From: Chryseobacterium pennipullorum
GTDB lineage: Bacteria > Bacteroidota > Bacteroidia > Flavobacteriales > Weeksellaceae
Direction of reading: 5' to 3'
Assembly (NCBI RefSeq): GCF_003384725.1
Contig: NZ_QNVV01000011.1
Coordinates: forward strand, 1-64,000
Length of the DNA stretch: 64,000 nucleotides
Part shown: positions 1 to 7,942 of the stretch, one piece after another
Layout: every line of letters starts with the position of its first letter
Numbering within the stretch: the first letter of the stretch is position 1
Made by a program: the position numbers and the translations under genes
The notes under the pieces: generated by a model
The model's database searches: none
Told to the model about the DNA's origin: nothing
Seen by the model: only the letters and a program-made list of their open reading frames with translations

Positions 1-516
1 TCCTGAATCTCAAACCCAAATTTGTGTGGTCCATCAAATAAGAAATGCATGCAAATATGTGGTTTGGAAGGACAGAAAAGAATTCTCTGCCGATATGAAA
101 CATATTTACACCGCGCCAACAAAACAGGCGGCTGAAGCTGCTCTGGGTGATTTTGCAGGGAAATGGGAAAGCAAATATTCTTACGCAATTGGGTCCTGGC
201 GAAACAATTGGGATGAACTCACTGTATTTTTTGAATTTCCTCTTGAGATCCGAAAAATCATTTATACCACAAATTTAATTGAAAATCTCAATGGGAAAAT
301 TAGAAAATACACCAAAAACAAGATGTCGTTTCCTACGGATGATGCCGTAATGAAATCAATGTATCTTGCACTAAAAGAAGCTACTAAAAAATGGACGATG
401 CCTATCCATAATTGGGGTATTGTACTCAACCAATTTATGCTTATTTTTGAAAAAAGGCTCAGATTATAAAATCCAAGCCTAGCTTTTTAACTTACACACT
501 TTACGGGATAGTGTCG
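1..516 (+). mobile_element. 3' part of an IS256-family insertion sequence
   Basis: The window opens inside an insertion sequence. The reading frame of the transposase is open from base 2 and stops at 469. It is followed by about 45 non-coding bases ending in TTACACACTTTACGGGATAG (492-511) and GTGTC, which look like the terminal inverted repeat of an IS256-type element. The left end is outside the window, so the exact boundary and the target-site duplication cannot be checked; the end at about 516 is an estimate. Confidence 0.7.
2..469 (+). CDS. IS256-family transposase, C-terminal part (5' truncated by window)
   Basis: This is the C-terminal ~155 residues of a mutator/IS256-type DDE transposase, which cuts and rejoins DNA at the element ends. 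The frame runs without a stop from base 2. It begins with a cysteine-valine-valine-histidine-QIRN stretch, matching the conserved C-x-V-H-x-x-R-N block of the family. The block [16 protein letters not shown] (residues ~90-105 of the visible part) contains the glutamate expected to be the third catalytic acid. The end, [11 protein letters not shown], is a normal family terminus. The GTG at 26 is not the true start because similarity continues upstream of it. The visible 3' end looks intact; whether the whole gene is functional cannot be judged. Confidence 0.9.
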   Translation, partial: PESQTQICVVHQIRNACKYVVWKDRKEFSADMKHIYTAPTKQAAEAALGDFAGKWESKYSYAIGSWRNNWDELTVFFEFPLEIRKIIYTTNLIENLNGKIRKYTKNKMSFPTDDAVMKSMYLALKEATKKWTMPIHNWGIVLNQFMLIFEKRLRL

Positions 517-524
517 GATCTTTT

Positions 525-532
525 TATTTTTG
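525..532 (+). promoter_or_regulatory. TAnnTTTG promoter -7 box
   Basis: TATTTTTG lies immediately outside the insertion-sequence end and 12 bases before the ATG at 545. It fits the Bacteroidota -7 consensus. The -33 element would fall inside the IS terminus, so this may be a hybrid promoter. Confidence 0.4.
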
Positions 533-544
533 CAAGCATTAATA

Positions 545-778
545 ATGATTCAAAACATACAATTTGTTATATTTTATTATATCGGTTATAATGTTTTGTA
601 TAGTTTAGGAGGTGTCTTCAGTGCTTATTTTTTCTTCTTCAATTATTTTTCCGGTGTTCTATTAATTTTCTGGTCAGTTTTTTACCTTAAAAGATTCAGA
701 TTTCTTACGATATTGTTTATATTAAATATAGTATTAGAGTATTTTCTTGTATTGTATCTTGTTGGCGACTCAATTTGA
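545..778 (+). CDS. small hydrophobic protein of unknown function
   Basis: A 77-residue, very hydrophobic protein with about three predicted membrane segments (roughly residues 4-30, 34-48 and 53-72), rich in Phe, Tyr, Ile and Leu. The ATG at 545 is chosen over a TTG at 530 because it follows the TAnnTTTG box at a plausible distance. It begins only ~30 bases beyond the IS end, so it may be the 3' remnant of a longer gene cut by the insertion. I do not recognise a family. Low GC and extreme hydrophobicity mean it could also be a chance frame. Confidence 0.4.
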   Translation: MIQNIQFVIFYYIGYNVLYSLGGVFSAYFFFFNYFSGVLLIFWSVFYLKRFRFLTILFILNIVLEYFLVLYLVGDSI

Positions 779-1102
779 TTTTAAAAATTTATGAATAAAA
801 AACAGGGAACTTTACCCAATGACAAGATAATGAAATTTGATGTCACTATTGTTTATCATATCAAGTACGGATTATTGGGATCCAAGCTAGAATGAGTAGA
901 GCTGAAGCCACCGGCTTTCACTGAAGGAATTATTTTCAATGAAATCATTTCCTGTGGATTGCGACCTATCGAATAGCTGAAAAAATATAAGAAAGATAAT
1001 AAACTTCCCTGAAATGTATATAGGATTCAAAACAGGGAAATGTATCAAATGATAAATCGTCATCATCAAACCATTTATTTAGGATGATAACACCAGGGTG
1101 GA
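779..1102. other. gene-poor interval, possibly decayed coding sequence
   Basis: About 320 bases with no convincing gene. On the plus strand a 34-codon frame starts with ATG at 791 and stops near 895. The same frame reads on through several more stops with a protein-like composition (for example KPPAFTEGIIFNEIIS at ~905-952), which suggests an eroded gene. A 60-residue antisense frame at 887-1069 has no support. No terminator or RNA gene was seen. Confidence 0.3.
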
Positions 1103-1735
1103 TTACCAGCGTAGAGTTTCCACAAAAAATGATCCGTTCTCCATTAACGATTCAAAAAATACAGGTTTAGTATGCAGCCTGTTCCAGTCTCTTTGTAATT
1201 CACAGGCAAACTGAGTAACAGAAGATAGTTGCACTCCGGCCTGTTCCATTCTTCTCAATGCCGTTTCGTGCGCAATGGTAGAGGTACCTCCAACTGCATC
1301 TACAATCGTGTACACTTCATACCCTTCTTTAATAAGATCCAATGCGGGAAAACACAGGCATACTTCAGTCCATAACGCACAAATAATAAGTTTCTTTTTA
1401 CCAAGTTCTTTTACAGCATCTTGAAACGCCTGGTCTTCCCATGAGTTGACGCTAGTTCTGTCGATTTCAGTAACCTCTGGTAAAACATCCTTCAGGTGCT
1501 TAATAGTTGGTTTATTGATGCCACTTTCTACATTAACTGTAGTGAGGATGACTGGCACATCAAACCCTTTTGCTAGCTTAGATACGATGACAATATTTTT
1601 AACAAGCTCTTCATGATCCATAGATCTCACAGAATTTACCTGTAATGGCTGATAATCAATTAGTATAAGAGCTGAGTTTTCCGGAGTAATCAAATGATCT
1701 GTCTTTGGGTCTCTGATAGGGGTAATGCTACTCAT
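1103..1735 (-). CDS. isochorismatase-family cysteine hydrolase
   Basis: A 210-residue cytoplasmic hydrolase of the isochorismatase-like (YcaC-type) superfamily, which cleaves C-N or ether bonds in small molecules; the substrate is unknown. The fold signature is visible: ALILIDYQ with the catalytic Asp at residue 27, and the LWTEVC motif with the nucleophilic Cys at about residue 126. A Lys of the KKK stretch at 113-115 is close to, but not at, the usual third position, so I leave that residue unassigned. Length fits the family. It lies downstream of a Crp/Fnr-type regulator on the same strand, separated by ~207 bases that contain an operator-like repeat (1899-1915), so it is probably a regulated single-gene unit rather than simple read-through. 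Confidence 0.85.
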   Translation of the reverse strand: MSSITPIRDPKTDHLITPENSALILIDYQPLQVNSVRSMDHEELVKNIVIVSKLAKGFDVPVILTTVNVESGINKPTIKHLKDVLPEVTEIDRTSVNSWEDQAFQDAVKELGKKKLIICALWTEVCLCFPALDLIKEGYEVYTIVDAVGGTSTIAHETALRRMEQAGVQLSSVTQFACELQRDWNRLHTKPVFFESLMENGSFFVETLRW

Positions 1736-1898
1736 TTTTTATAATTTTGTTTATAGATTACAAATGTTTTGCTATTGATTGTTCTTGTATTCATTTCAAA
1801 AGAGAATACGATTTTAGGATATCATAAACAGGAATGTGTTTTTGCTGTTTGATAACCATTTTATTGGCTGTAAAACTAAACTATTAAGGCTTTAAATG

Positions 1899-1915
1899 CA
1901 TTTAACTAGTTTAAT
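1899..1915. promoter_or_regulatory. operator-like repeat, copy 1
   Basis: CATTTAACTAGTTTAAT, identical to the sequence at 2792-2808. The core TTAACTAGTTTAA is nearly palindromic, as expected for a dimeric HTH protein. It lies ~165 bases upstream of the hydrolase start. Binding by the neighbouring Crp/Fnr protein is an inference. Confidence 0.5.
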
Positions 1916-1942
1916 AAATGGTTTTGTACATCCATATCTCTA

Positions 1943-2521
1943 CTATTTATTGGAGAGTCTCTTTCTAATGGTGCTTACAAATTCCTTTGAAACGCCCAGA
2001 TAAGAAGCAATATAATATTGAGGAACCCTTAACGGAACAGATGGATAAGCTTTTATAAAATCCAGATAACGCTCTGTAGCGGGTTTTGAGATAGTGTTCA
2101 CCAAACGGTCCTGAAGTGTTATGAGATTTCTTTGTACCAGAATTCTGAGAACTTTTTCAAATTTAGGAATCGTCTTCAGGAGGATCTCTTTTGTTTGAGG
2201 GGTCAATAGGTATATTTCAGAGTCTTCTAATGCTTCTATATAAAGACGGGATGGTTTTTGATCGTGGAAAGAAGCGATATCACTTACCCACCAATCTTCG
2301 ATTGCAAAATACAGAGTCACTTCAAAGCCTTTTTCATCTATATAATACGTTCTTATACAACCTTTTTGAACATAACCTTCAAACTGACATACCTCTCCCT
2401 TTTGGAGTAATATTGTTTTTGCTTTTATAAACCTATGTTCCAAAAGATTTGTAAACTCTTCTTTCTCATCTTTGGTAAGGACTACAAATCTTGTTACATT
2501 GTTAATAATATCTTTAAACAT
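1943..2521 (-). CDS. Crp/Fnr-family transcriptional regulator
   Basis: A 192-residue DNA-binding regulator. Residues ~10-115 form the cyclic-nucleotide-binding-type jelly roll (LLQKGEVCQFEGYVQKGCI at ~38-56, then VTLYFAIEDWWVSD). A dimer helix follows at ~120-150. The C-terminal winged HTH has the recognition segment PQYYIASYLGVSKEFVSTIR at ~167-186. No Cys cluster for an Fe-S centre is present, so it is not a true FNR. Length is typical of the short Bacteroidota members. In this phylum such regulators often sit beside a hydrolase or oxidoreductase gene they control, which would fit the isochorismatase-like gene downstream. The ligand is unknown. Confidence 0.85.
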   Translation of the reverse strand: MFKDIINNVTRFVVLTKDEKEEFTNLLEHRFIKAKTILLQKGEVCQFEGYVQKGCIRTYYIDEKGFEVTLYFAIEDWWVSDIASFHDQKPSRLYIEALEDSEIYLLTPQTKEILLKTIPKFEKVLRILVQRNLITLQDRLVNTISKPATERYLDFIKAYPSVPLRVPQYYIASYLGVSKEFVSTIRKRLSNK

Positions 2522-2567
2522 CTTGCATCTTATATAATTACATAAAAACCATTCTCAACCCAGGACC

Positions 2568-2762
2568 TCATGTGTTCCGAATAGATAATACTTCAGCGGA
2601 AAAAATCTTAAGGTTGTTGATGGAAATATCCAATCTGTCCGGCCAATGATCCAATCTCTCTGTTGTTGCTAAAAATAGGGTTGCATCTAGCATTCTTTTT
2701 TTCTCTGCCTTTCTTAAAATAAAGCAGTCATCAGTGTGCCAGAAGATCAAATCTTTAAGCAT
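2568..2762 (-). CDS. hypothetical 64-residue protein
   Basis: A short frame starting at the ATG complement 2760-2762, 46 bases upstream of the Crp/Fnr gene on the same strand. It has mixed composition, a tryptophan-rich middle (DHWPDRLDISINN), no signal peptide and no membrane segment. I do not recognise it. The second copy of the operator-like repeat lies 30 bases upstream of its start, which weakly supports transcription of this stretch, either as a small gene or as leader of the regulator mRNA. It may equally be a gene remnant. Confidence 0.3.
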   Translation of the reverse strand: MLKDLIFWHTDDCFILRKAEKKRMLDATLFLATTERLDHWPDRLDISINNLKIFSAEVLSIRNT

Positions 2763-2791
2763 GTGAAATTACAAGATGTAAAACATTATTA

Positions 2792-2808
2792 CATTTAACT
2801 AGTTTAAT
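2792..2808. promoter_or_regulatory. operator-like repeat, copy 2
   Basis: Second identical copy of CATTTAACTAGTTTAAT, in the same orientation as copy 1, upstream of the 64-residue frame and the Crp/Fnr gene. This position fits autoregulation. Confidence 0.5.
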
Positions 2809-3145
2809 TAATATATTTTATGTGAAATTTTAACAAAAATGAGTAAATACTTCACAAAAGATTTTGTTTGTATTTTTCTTTTGTTTTAAGTTTTAATAGG
2901 ATTTAATTCTTGTTTTGTGCTAAATATTAGTTAAAAATAATGAATAGTGCGTCGTAATGGAAAGTATTCATGATCTCGCTAAATTTAAAAAAAGAATAGC
3001 TATCGATTAATGACAGAGAGCCTCTGAATTTTGATTTTTATAAAGTAGAAGTATAAGCCTTTGTAGAATATAAAGAGACTGGTAGGCCCGCCGACCTAAA
3101 AATCAGTTCTGTAGAACTTTGATTTCGTTCCAGCCATTAATTTTA
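2809..3145. other. intergenic interval between divergent units
   Basis: Non-coding, AT-rich spacer between the minus-strand regulator unit and map. It holds a short imperfect hairpin near 3099-3126 (AAATCAGTTCT paired with AGAACTTTGATTT, with a two-base bulge) just before the map promoter. No RNA gene or further ORF is supported. Confidence 0.4.
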
Positions 3146-3153
3146 TAACTTTG
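3146..3153 (+). promoter_or_regulatory. TAnnTTTG promoter box for map
   Basis: TAACTTTG, 25 bases before the map ATG. A TTTG at 3118-3121 lies 24 bases upstream, somewhat further than the usual ~19-base spacing for the -33 element. Confidence 0.55.
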
Positions 3154-3178
3154 TCTATCAACAATCAAAAATAAAACA

Positions 3179-3943
3179 ATGTCCATAACAAACGAATCAG
3201 AGTTGGCAGGAATGCAGAGAATCAGTGAAGCGGTTGCTTACACCTTGCGCGAGATGACGCAGTACGCCCAACCTGGCATGACGACCAAGGAACTTGATGA
3301 ATTTGGAGCCCGAATACTGGCCGGTTACGGAGCAAAATCTGCTCCCTTTCTTACCTATGGATTTCCGGGATGGACATGCATAAGCGTTGATAACGAGTTT
3401 TGCCATGGTATTCCGACAGAACATCGCATTCTAAAAGAAGGTGATCTGATCAATATTGATGTATCTGCAGAACTTGACGGGTATTGGGCGGACAACGGTG
3501 GCTCTTTTGTGATCGGAAAAGATATTCACGGGCACAAGAAGCTGGTGGATGCTTCCAAAGATATTTTGGATAAAGCCATTAATTCCATACGGGGAGGTGT
3601 TAAAATTGCTGACATCGGATATTTAATGGAGACAGAAGCTAAGAAAAAAGGGCTTAAAGTTATTAAGAATCTGGGTGGACACGGAGTTGGCAGAAGCTTA
3701 CATGAGGAACCGGATGAATTGCTCAATTACAGAAACCGCTTTGATACCAGAAGATTCAAAAAAAATTCCGTGGTGGCGATTGAAACGTTTATCTCCACAA
3801 CCTCCAACCTTGCGGTAGAGCTTAACGACGGATGGACGATGGTCGGAAATAAAGGAGGGTATATGGCACAGCATGAGCATACCATTATCATAACTGATGG
3901 GAAACCCGTTATTTTAACCCAGATGAATGAAATACTGAACTAA
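3179..3943 (+). CDS. map: methionine aminopeptidase, type I
   Basis: A 254-residue metalloprotease of family M24A that removes the initiator Met from nascent proteins in the cytosol. All five metal ligands can be placed: D94 and D105 (in NIDV and YWADNGGSF), H168 (GGHGVGR), E202 (AIETF) and E233 (QHEHT). The substrate-binding histidines correspond to H76 (FCHGIP) and H175 (LHEEP). The region after D105 reads DNGGSF instead of the usual D-T-S-R/K-x-F, and AIETF replaces the common T-I-E-P. This marks a divergent, often accessory, type I enzyme not embedded in the ribosomal-protein operon. The ATG at 3179 follows a good promoter box. It is monocistronic, with a terminator just after it. Confidence 0.93.
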   Translation: MSITNESELAGMQRISEAVAYTLREMTQYAQPGMTTKELDEFGARILAGYGAKSAPFLTYGFPGWTCISVDNEFCHGIPTEHRILKEGDLINIDVSAELDGYWADNGGSFVIGKDIHGHKKLVDASKDILDKAINSIRGGVKIADIGYLMETEAKKKGLKVIKNLGGHGVGRSLHEEPDELLNYRNRFDTRRFKKNSVVAIETFISTTSNLAVELNDGWTMVGNKGGYMAQHEHTIIITDGKPVILTQMNEILN

Positions 3944-3966
3944 TTTCTATAATAGATAAAAACTCG

Positions 3967-3999
3967 ACCTTTCTTAACCAAGAAAGGTTTCCTCATTTT
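3967..3999 (+). terminator. intrinsic terminator of map
   Basis: Nine-base stem ACCTTTCTT / AAGAAAGGT with an AACC loop (3967-3988), followed by a T-rich tail. Confidence 0.75.
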
Positions 4000-4102
4000 T
4001 ATAGAAGGAATCTCTTATAACAAAGCCATGTTTTACCATTGTTAGAGAAGAAATACTTTAGTATATTTATGGGACCAAACCATCTCGCAAAAAACTTATC
4101 TC

Positions 4103-5635
4103 ATGAAAAGAGTTCTTCTGGCCATTCTGGCCCTACTTGTTGTTCTAGTTGCTGTACTGCTGATTAAAACCTACACCTATCCCTTCAAAAAAAATAAACA
4201 CACTGCAGGGGAGGGATGGAAACCGGTAAAAAATGACTCTGCAGTTATGCGGCTTTCAGGGGGAATAAAAATTCCAACCGTATCCACAGGCAGTTTGGGA
4301 GAATTCAATTATGAACCTTTTGACCGTTTCAAGGAATATCTGAAAGCCTCATATCCGCTGGTGTATCAACATACAGAAAACGTAGAAGTGAACCAGTATG
4401 GGTTAGTATTCAGACTAAAGGGAAATGACCTTGCTCTTGAACCTATATTGTTTCTTTCCCATATGGATGTGGTTCCACCGGGAGACGCCGACGTTAAAAA
4501 CAGCCAGGAAAATATATTCAGGCCGGATGATAAGCCTCTTGATCCCATTTCAAAAGTGGCGGAAGACTGGGAATATGCCCCGTTTTCAGGAGCTGTTGCC
4601 AATGGAAGAATCTATGGAAGGGGAGCAATTGATATGAAAGGGATGCTTTTCTCTTTAATGGAATCTCTGAACAATATGATTAAAAATAAAGAGACTCCGA
4701 AGCGTGATATTTATTTGGCTTTTGGTTTTGATGAGGAAGTCGGCGGACAAAAAGGAGCTATTCAAATTGCGGATTACTTTAAGAAAAAAGGTCTCAGATT
4801 CGACGCTGTTTATGATGAAGGGGGGCTGATTATGCGAAAAGGAAATGTTGCAGGCATAGACTCCGATGTCGCAGTGATAGGCTGTGCGGAAAAAGGGTTT
4901 CTCTCTGCGAAAATTAAAGTTAAAGGTTTGGGTGGGCATTCTTCTATGCCACCTATGGAAAGTGCTATCGGAAAAGCGGCAGTCATCATGCAACGCCTGG
5001 AAGATGATCAGATGAAGCCTGTTATTACCCCTTTGATCAAAGAATTCTTTACCAATATAGGTGGTGAAATGCCTTTCACAACACGACTGGCGCTTGCTAA
5101 TCAATGGCTGTTAAAACCTGTTCTTACTTCCCAGCTTACCAAAAATAATATAACTAATGCTTTGGTGCGGACTACCACAGCCTTAACCATGATGAAGGGC
5201 AGCGACGGGACCAACGTCCTTTCTCCTGAAGTCGAATTTGTTGTCAATTTCAGGCTTCTTCCGGGCAATACGATAAAAGATGTCCGGGAACATATTGCAA
5301 AAGCGACTGAAGGATTCGAAGTGGAAGTGGAAGAAATTGATAATACCCGGGAGGCTTCAGCACTCTCCCCAACCAATACCAAAGCATTCAGATTAATAGA
5401 GGCTGGAGTAAAAGAAATTCATCCGGGAGCAATTGTTACCCCGTATCTTACCATGGCAGGAACCGATGCTGGCAAATATGAAATTGTTAGCAAAAATGTC
5501 TATCGCTTCATGCCGATCAAAATCAACAGTTCGGAGCAGCAGAGTATTCACAGTACCAATGAGTATCTCAGCATCGAGAACTACCTGAAAATGATCCATT
5601 ATTTCGAATATCTGATGAAGAATTACGATAAGTAA
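4103..5635 (+). CDS. M20-family metallopeptidase (carboxypeptidase S/PM20D1-like)
   Basis: A 510-residue zinc exopeptidase. An N-terminal membrane anchor or signal (residues ~4-24, LLAILALLVVLVAVLL) places it outside the cytoplasm. Di-zinc ligands of the M20 fold are visible: H120 and D122 (LSHMDVVP), bridging D177 (YGRGAIDMKG), the general base and ligand E211-E212 (FDEEVGG) and D238 (YDEGG). The last ligand is the His of QSIHSTNEY near residue 488. The lid/dimerisation domain contains GGHSSMPP (H279). The ~500-residue length with the DW-x-Y-x-P-F-S-G segment matches the carboxypeptidase S / PM20D1 branch, which acts on N-acyl amino acids or small peptides; the true substrate is unknown. It is probably monocistronic. 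Confidence 0.88.
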   Translation: MKRVLLAILALLVVLVAVLLIKTYTYPFKKNKHTAGEGWKPVKNDSAVMRLSGGIKIPTVSTGSLGEFNYEPFDRFKEYLKASYPLVYQHTENVEVNQYGLVFRLKGNDLALEPILFLSHMDVVPPGDADVKNSQENIFRPDDKPLDPISKVAEDWEYAPFSGAVANGRIYGRGAIDMKGMLFSLMESLNNMIKNKETPKRDIYLAFGFDEEVGGQKGAIQIADYFKKKGLRFDAVYDEGGLIMRKGNVAGIDSDVAVIGCAEKGFLSAKIKVKGLGGHSSMPPMESAIGKAAVIMQRLEDDQMKPVITPLIKEFFTNIGGEMPFTTRLALANQWLLKPVLTSQLTKNNITNALVRTTTALTMMKGSDGTNVLSPEVEFVVNFRLLPGNTIKDVREHIAKATEGFEVEVEEIDNTREASALSPTNTKAFRLIEAGVKEIHPGAIVTPYLTMAGTDAGKYEIVSKNVYRFMPIKINSSEQQSIHSTNEYLSIENYLKMIHYFEYLMKNYDK

Positions 5636-5707
5636 TGATCTTACTTCAAATGGCTCGTACGTAAGATATAAATGCATAATTATGTATTGTTAATATAAAT
5701 AAAAATA

Positions 5708-5741
5708 CGTCAAGTTCTGTCGCATTCAGAGGATACATTTG
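5708..5741 (+). promoter_or_regulatory. repeated promoter element, copy 1
   Basis: CGTCAAGTTCTGTCGCATT (5708-5726), then 7 bases, then the -7 box TACATTTG (5734-5741). The same arrangement recurs at 7102-7135. It sits 19 bases before the start codon at 5761. The conserved 19-mer replaces a canonical -33 TTTG and may bind a specific sigma factor or activator. Confidence 0.65.
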
Positions 5742-5760
5742 TAAGACAAATTACAATATT

Positions 5761-6987
5761 ATGATTTATACAGAAGATTTTTTTGCGCAAAACAGTCCTT
5801 ATCCAAATGATGATTTGGTACAGTTAGTTGATAATCAAACAAAGGAGAATGTCAATTATAAAAAAGTAACTGTTTGGATGAATGGTACATCCATTAATAC
5901 TTCTAACGAAGCGACTTTAATTGACGGGATCGTTTATAGAAAGAAGGGAACTGATTATTATGTTAATACTCTGATCTTATCAGGTTCTGAATTGAATGCA
6001 GGCACTTTTGGGGTTAGGGCTGACGGGATTACAGATGATTCTGATGCATTACAGAAGGCTTTTGACTTTTGTGGCAAGAATGGATGGAAACTGAAGTTAC
6101 CTATTGGGGAAATTGTTATAACAAAAAATATAGTATGTACTATAACCACCAACACTGTTACAAATGTTAATCGATTTCAATTGATAGGTTCAGGGGTTAA
6201 TTTAACATTTCTGCGTTCAGTCGGAGTCGAAGGAGGGTTGCATTTTATTTCAAATAGTAATAAAGGTTCCGTTTATTTAACTATTTCTGGATTTACAATT
6301 ACAAGACCCGACACAAAAAATGCTTCCGGTGGTGTTGGTGTATATGTAAAGAATATTATGGAGGTTACAATAAAAGATGTTGAGGCATTTAAATTCAATA
6401 TCGGAATGCAAGTAATGGACACCTGTTCTTCTCTTTTTGAAAATATAAAGATGCACTGGGGTGATAAAGGTTTCTATAGCGAGAAAGTAAATATTACTCC
6501 TCCAAATTTGTTAACATTTAATAATTGCCATTTTAACTCAAATGCTGTTAAAGGAGTAGAATTATATAACGTACATAACGTTAAGTTTGATGGATGCGGG
6601 TTTGAAGGGAATTACGGGAATGCTATCGAGGCTTCATTTGTAGGAGATAATGGAAAGGTAGGCTTAAACTTAATCAATAGCTATTTTGAAGGAACTTCTA
6701 ATGGTGTAGATGTTTACTACACATTAAATAACGGTGGAACAGCAAACTTCATTGGAAATACATTTAATAGATTGAGCAACAATATTTATACGTCAATTTT
6801 TGTTCTTTCAAATACTGCTGGAAAAAGTTACCTGAACTTTGTAGGAAACGGTTTTTTGAACGGGGAAGATTTTATTCCGAACGGGGATAAGCCTGCTATT
6901 TTAATCACTGGAAATACGGCTAATATTCATTATACGGATACTAATTATTATGAAACACCTTCAGATGTGCTAATCTGCCTTCCATAA
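5761..6987 (+). CDS. right-handed beta-helix protein with pectate-lyase-superfamily motif
   Basis: A 408-residue protein. Residues ~1-80 form a small N-terminal domain. Then comes FGVRADGITDDSDALQKAFD (~84-103), the hallmark of the Pectate_lyase_3/glycosyl-hydrolase-28-like and phage tailspike beta-helices. It is followed by many short Asn-rich coils (ISGFTITRP, GCGFEGNYGNAI, LINSYFEGTS, FIGNTFNRLS). There is no signal peptide, no T9SS tail and no lipobox, which is unusual for a carbohydrate-acting enzyme and recalls phage or contractile-injection receptor-binding proteins. No phage genes lie nearby. GC is lower than in the housekeeping neighbours. It shares its promoter element with the next gene. 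Enzymatic activity is not proven by sequence. Confidence 0.75.
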   Translation: MIYTEDFFAQNSPYPNDDLVQLVDNQTKENVNYKKVTVWMNGTSINTSNEATLIDGIVYRKKGTDYYVNTLILSGSELNAGTFGVRADGITDDSDALQKAFDFCGKNGWKLKLPIGEIVITKNIVCTITTNTVTNVNRFQLIGSGVNLTFLRSVGVEGGLHFISNSNKGSVYLTISGFTITRPDTKNASGGVGVYVKNIMEVTIKDVEAFKFNIGMQVMDTCSSLFENIKMHWGDKGFYSEKVNITPPNLLTFNNCHFNSNAVKGVELYNVHNVKFDGCGFEGNYGNAIEASFVGDNGKVGLNLINSYFEGTSNGVDVYYTLNNGGTANFIGNTFNRLSNNIYTSIFVLSNTAGKSYLNFVGNGFLNGEDFIPNGDKPAILITGNTANIHYTDTNYYETPSDVLICLP

Positions 6988-7025
6988 TGTAATATATAGT
7001 ATATAAAAATATTTTTTCACGTATA

Positions 7026-7055
7026 AACCAGATCACTGATCTGGTTTTTTATTTT
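7026..7055 (+). terminator. intrinsic terminator of the beta-helix gene
   Basis: Perfect ten-base stem AACCAGATCA / TGATCTGGTT (7026-7046) followed by TTTTTTATTTT. Confidence 0.85.
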
Positions 7056-7101
7056 GACTGCTTTTGGCAAAATGGATTTTTATTCAGAATAAAATATATT
7101 G

Positions 7102-7135
7102 CGTCAAGTTTTGTCGCATTATGGTAATAGCTTTG
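7102..7135 (+). promoter_or_regulatory. repeated promoter element, copy 2
   Basis: CGTCAAGTTTTGTCGCATT (7102-7120) differs from copy 1 at one base. It is followed by 7 bases and the -7 box TAGCTTTG (7128-7135), 21 bases before the ATG at 7157. The architecture is identical to copy 1. Confidence 0.65.
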
Positions 7136-7156
7136 TTTCATCAAAATTACAGAGCT

Positions 7157-7852
7157 ATGGAATTGCCATTTTACTTAAACTTTACCGACTTTGAAAATCA
7201 TTATTATGATAATCTGGAGAAATGGTTCGAAGAATATCATAATACCAGTGAAACAGACTATCTGAAGGCTCTTGCAGAATTGTACAGTCCTTATCTTTAC
7301 TATAATTTCACAGAGGATAGGGTACAGGCAGATGCTTCCATTGAAATTAAAGACTGCTTTTTTCCCTATCATGAAAAAATCGGAATTTCTTTTTGTTCTC
7401 AATGTGAAAGCGGATCTCTACTTCATAAGAATATGAATCCTGTATTTGAATGGAAAACCGTTTCCATGATGGAATATGCACAGTATATTCTGGATAAGGT
7501 CAACAAGCATTGTTCAAAACATAAAAATGCCCTGGATGGTAACCGAAATATCCAGGATTATATCAACGATCGTGAAATCATCACGACAAGAGAAGGGGCA
7601 GGGTACTGCGTCAATTATAACCAGCATCAGATGACCGTTCCATTTTTAAAGGCTTATCTTCCATACTATGGACAAACCGTTAATATGGCTGTTTACCGAG
7701 ATTTTATTTTTTCGATCGTGGAAATAGCTGAATATATAGATCAGAGATTAAAAACTGTGCAGGCTTTCGAACACACTATATATGCGCAATCACGGGCCGA
7801 AGCCAAATTTAAGGTACAGATGAGCCGTCAGTTTCTGACATTATGTAACTAA
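7157..7852 (+). CDS. hypothetical protein, 231 residues
   Basis: I do not recognise a family. An in-frame start at 7064 would translate the repeated promoter element, so the ATG at 7157, 21 bases after the -7 box, is preferred. The protein is soluble, rich in Tyr, Phe and acidic residues, with no signal peptide or membrane segment. It contains CSQCESGSLLHK (about residues 84-95) and a later KHCSKHKNAL, Cys/His pairs that might bind metal. The C-terminal third is helical (YRDFIFSIVEIAEYIDQRL). Co-regulation with the beta-helix gene upstream is suggested by the shared promoter. Its position right after that gene could mean a functional pair. Confidence 0.65.
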   Translation: MELPFYLNFTDFENHYYDNLEKWFEEYHNTSETDYLKALAELYSPYLYYNFTEDRVQADASIEIKDCFFPYHEKIGISFCSQCESGSLLHKNMNPVFEWKTVSMMEYAQYILDKVNKHCSKHKNALDGNRNIQDYINDREIITTREGAGYCVNYNQHQMTVPFLKAYLPYYGQTVNMAVYRDFIFSIVEIAEYIDQRLKTVQAFEHTIYAQSRAEAKFKVQMSRQFLTLCN

Positions 7853-7909
7853 ACAATACACCAAACATTCATACTTAATTATATTTTAGAGAAACTTATG
7901 TTTTTCAGC

Positions 7910-7942
7910 AATCCCGGTTAGTAATGACCGGGATTTTTTATC
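7910..7942. terminator. bidirectional terminator between convergent genes
   Basis: Nine-base stem AATCCCGGT / ACCGGGATT (7910-7935) with T-runs on both strands. It serves the genes ending at 7852 (+) and 7938 (-). Confidence 0.8.

Noticed and set aside
7064..7156. Upstream start of the 231-aa gene
   Set aside because: It would translate the conserved promoter repeat at 7102-7135.
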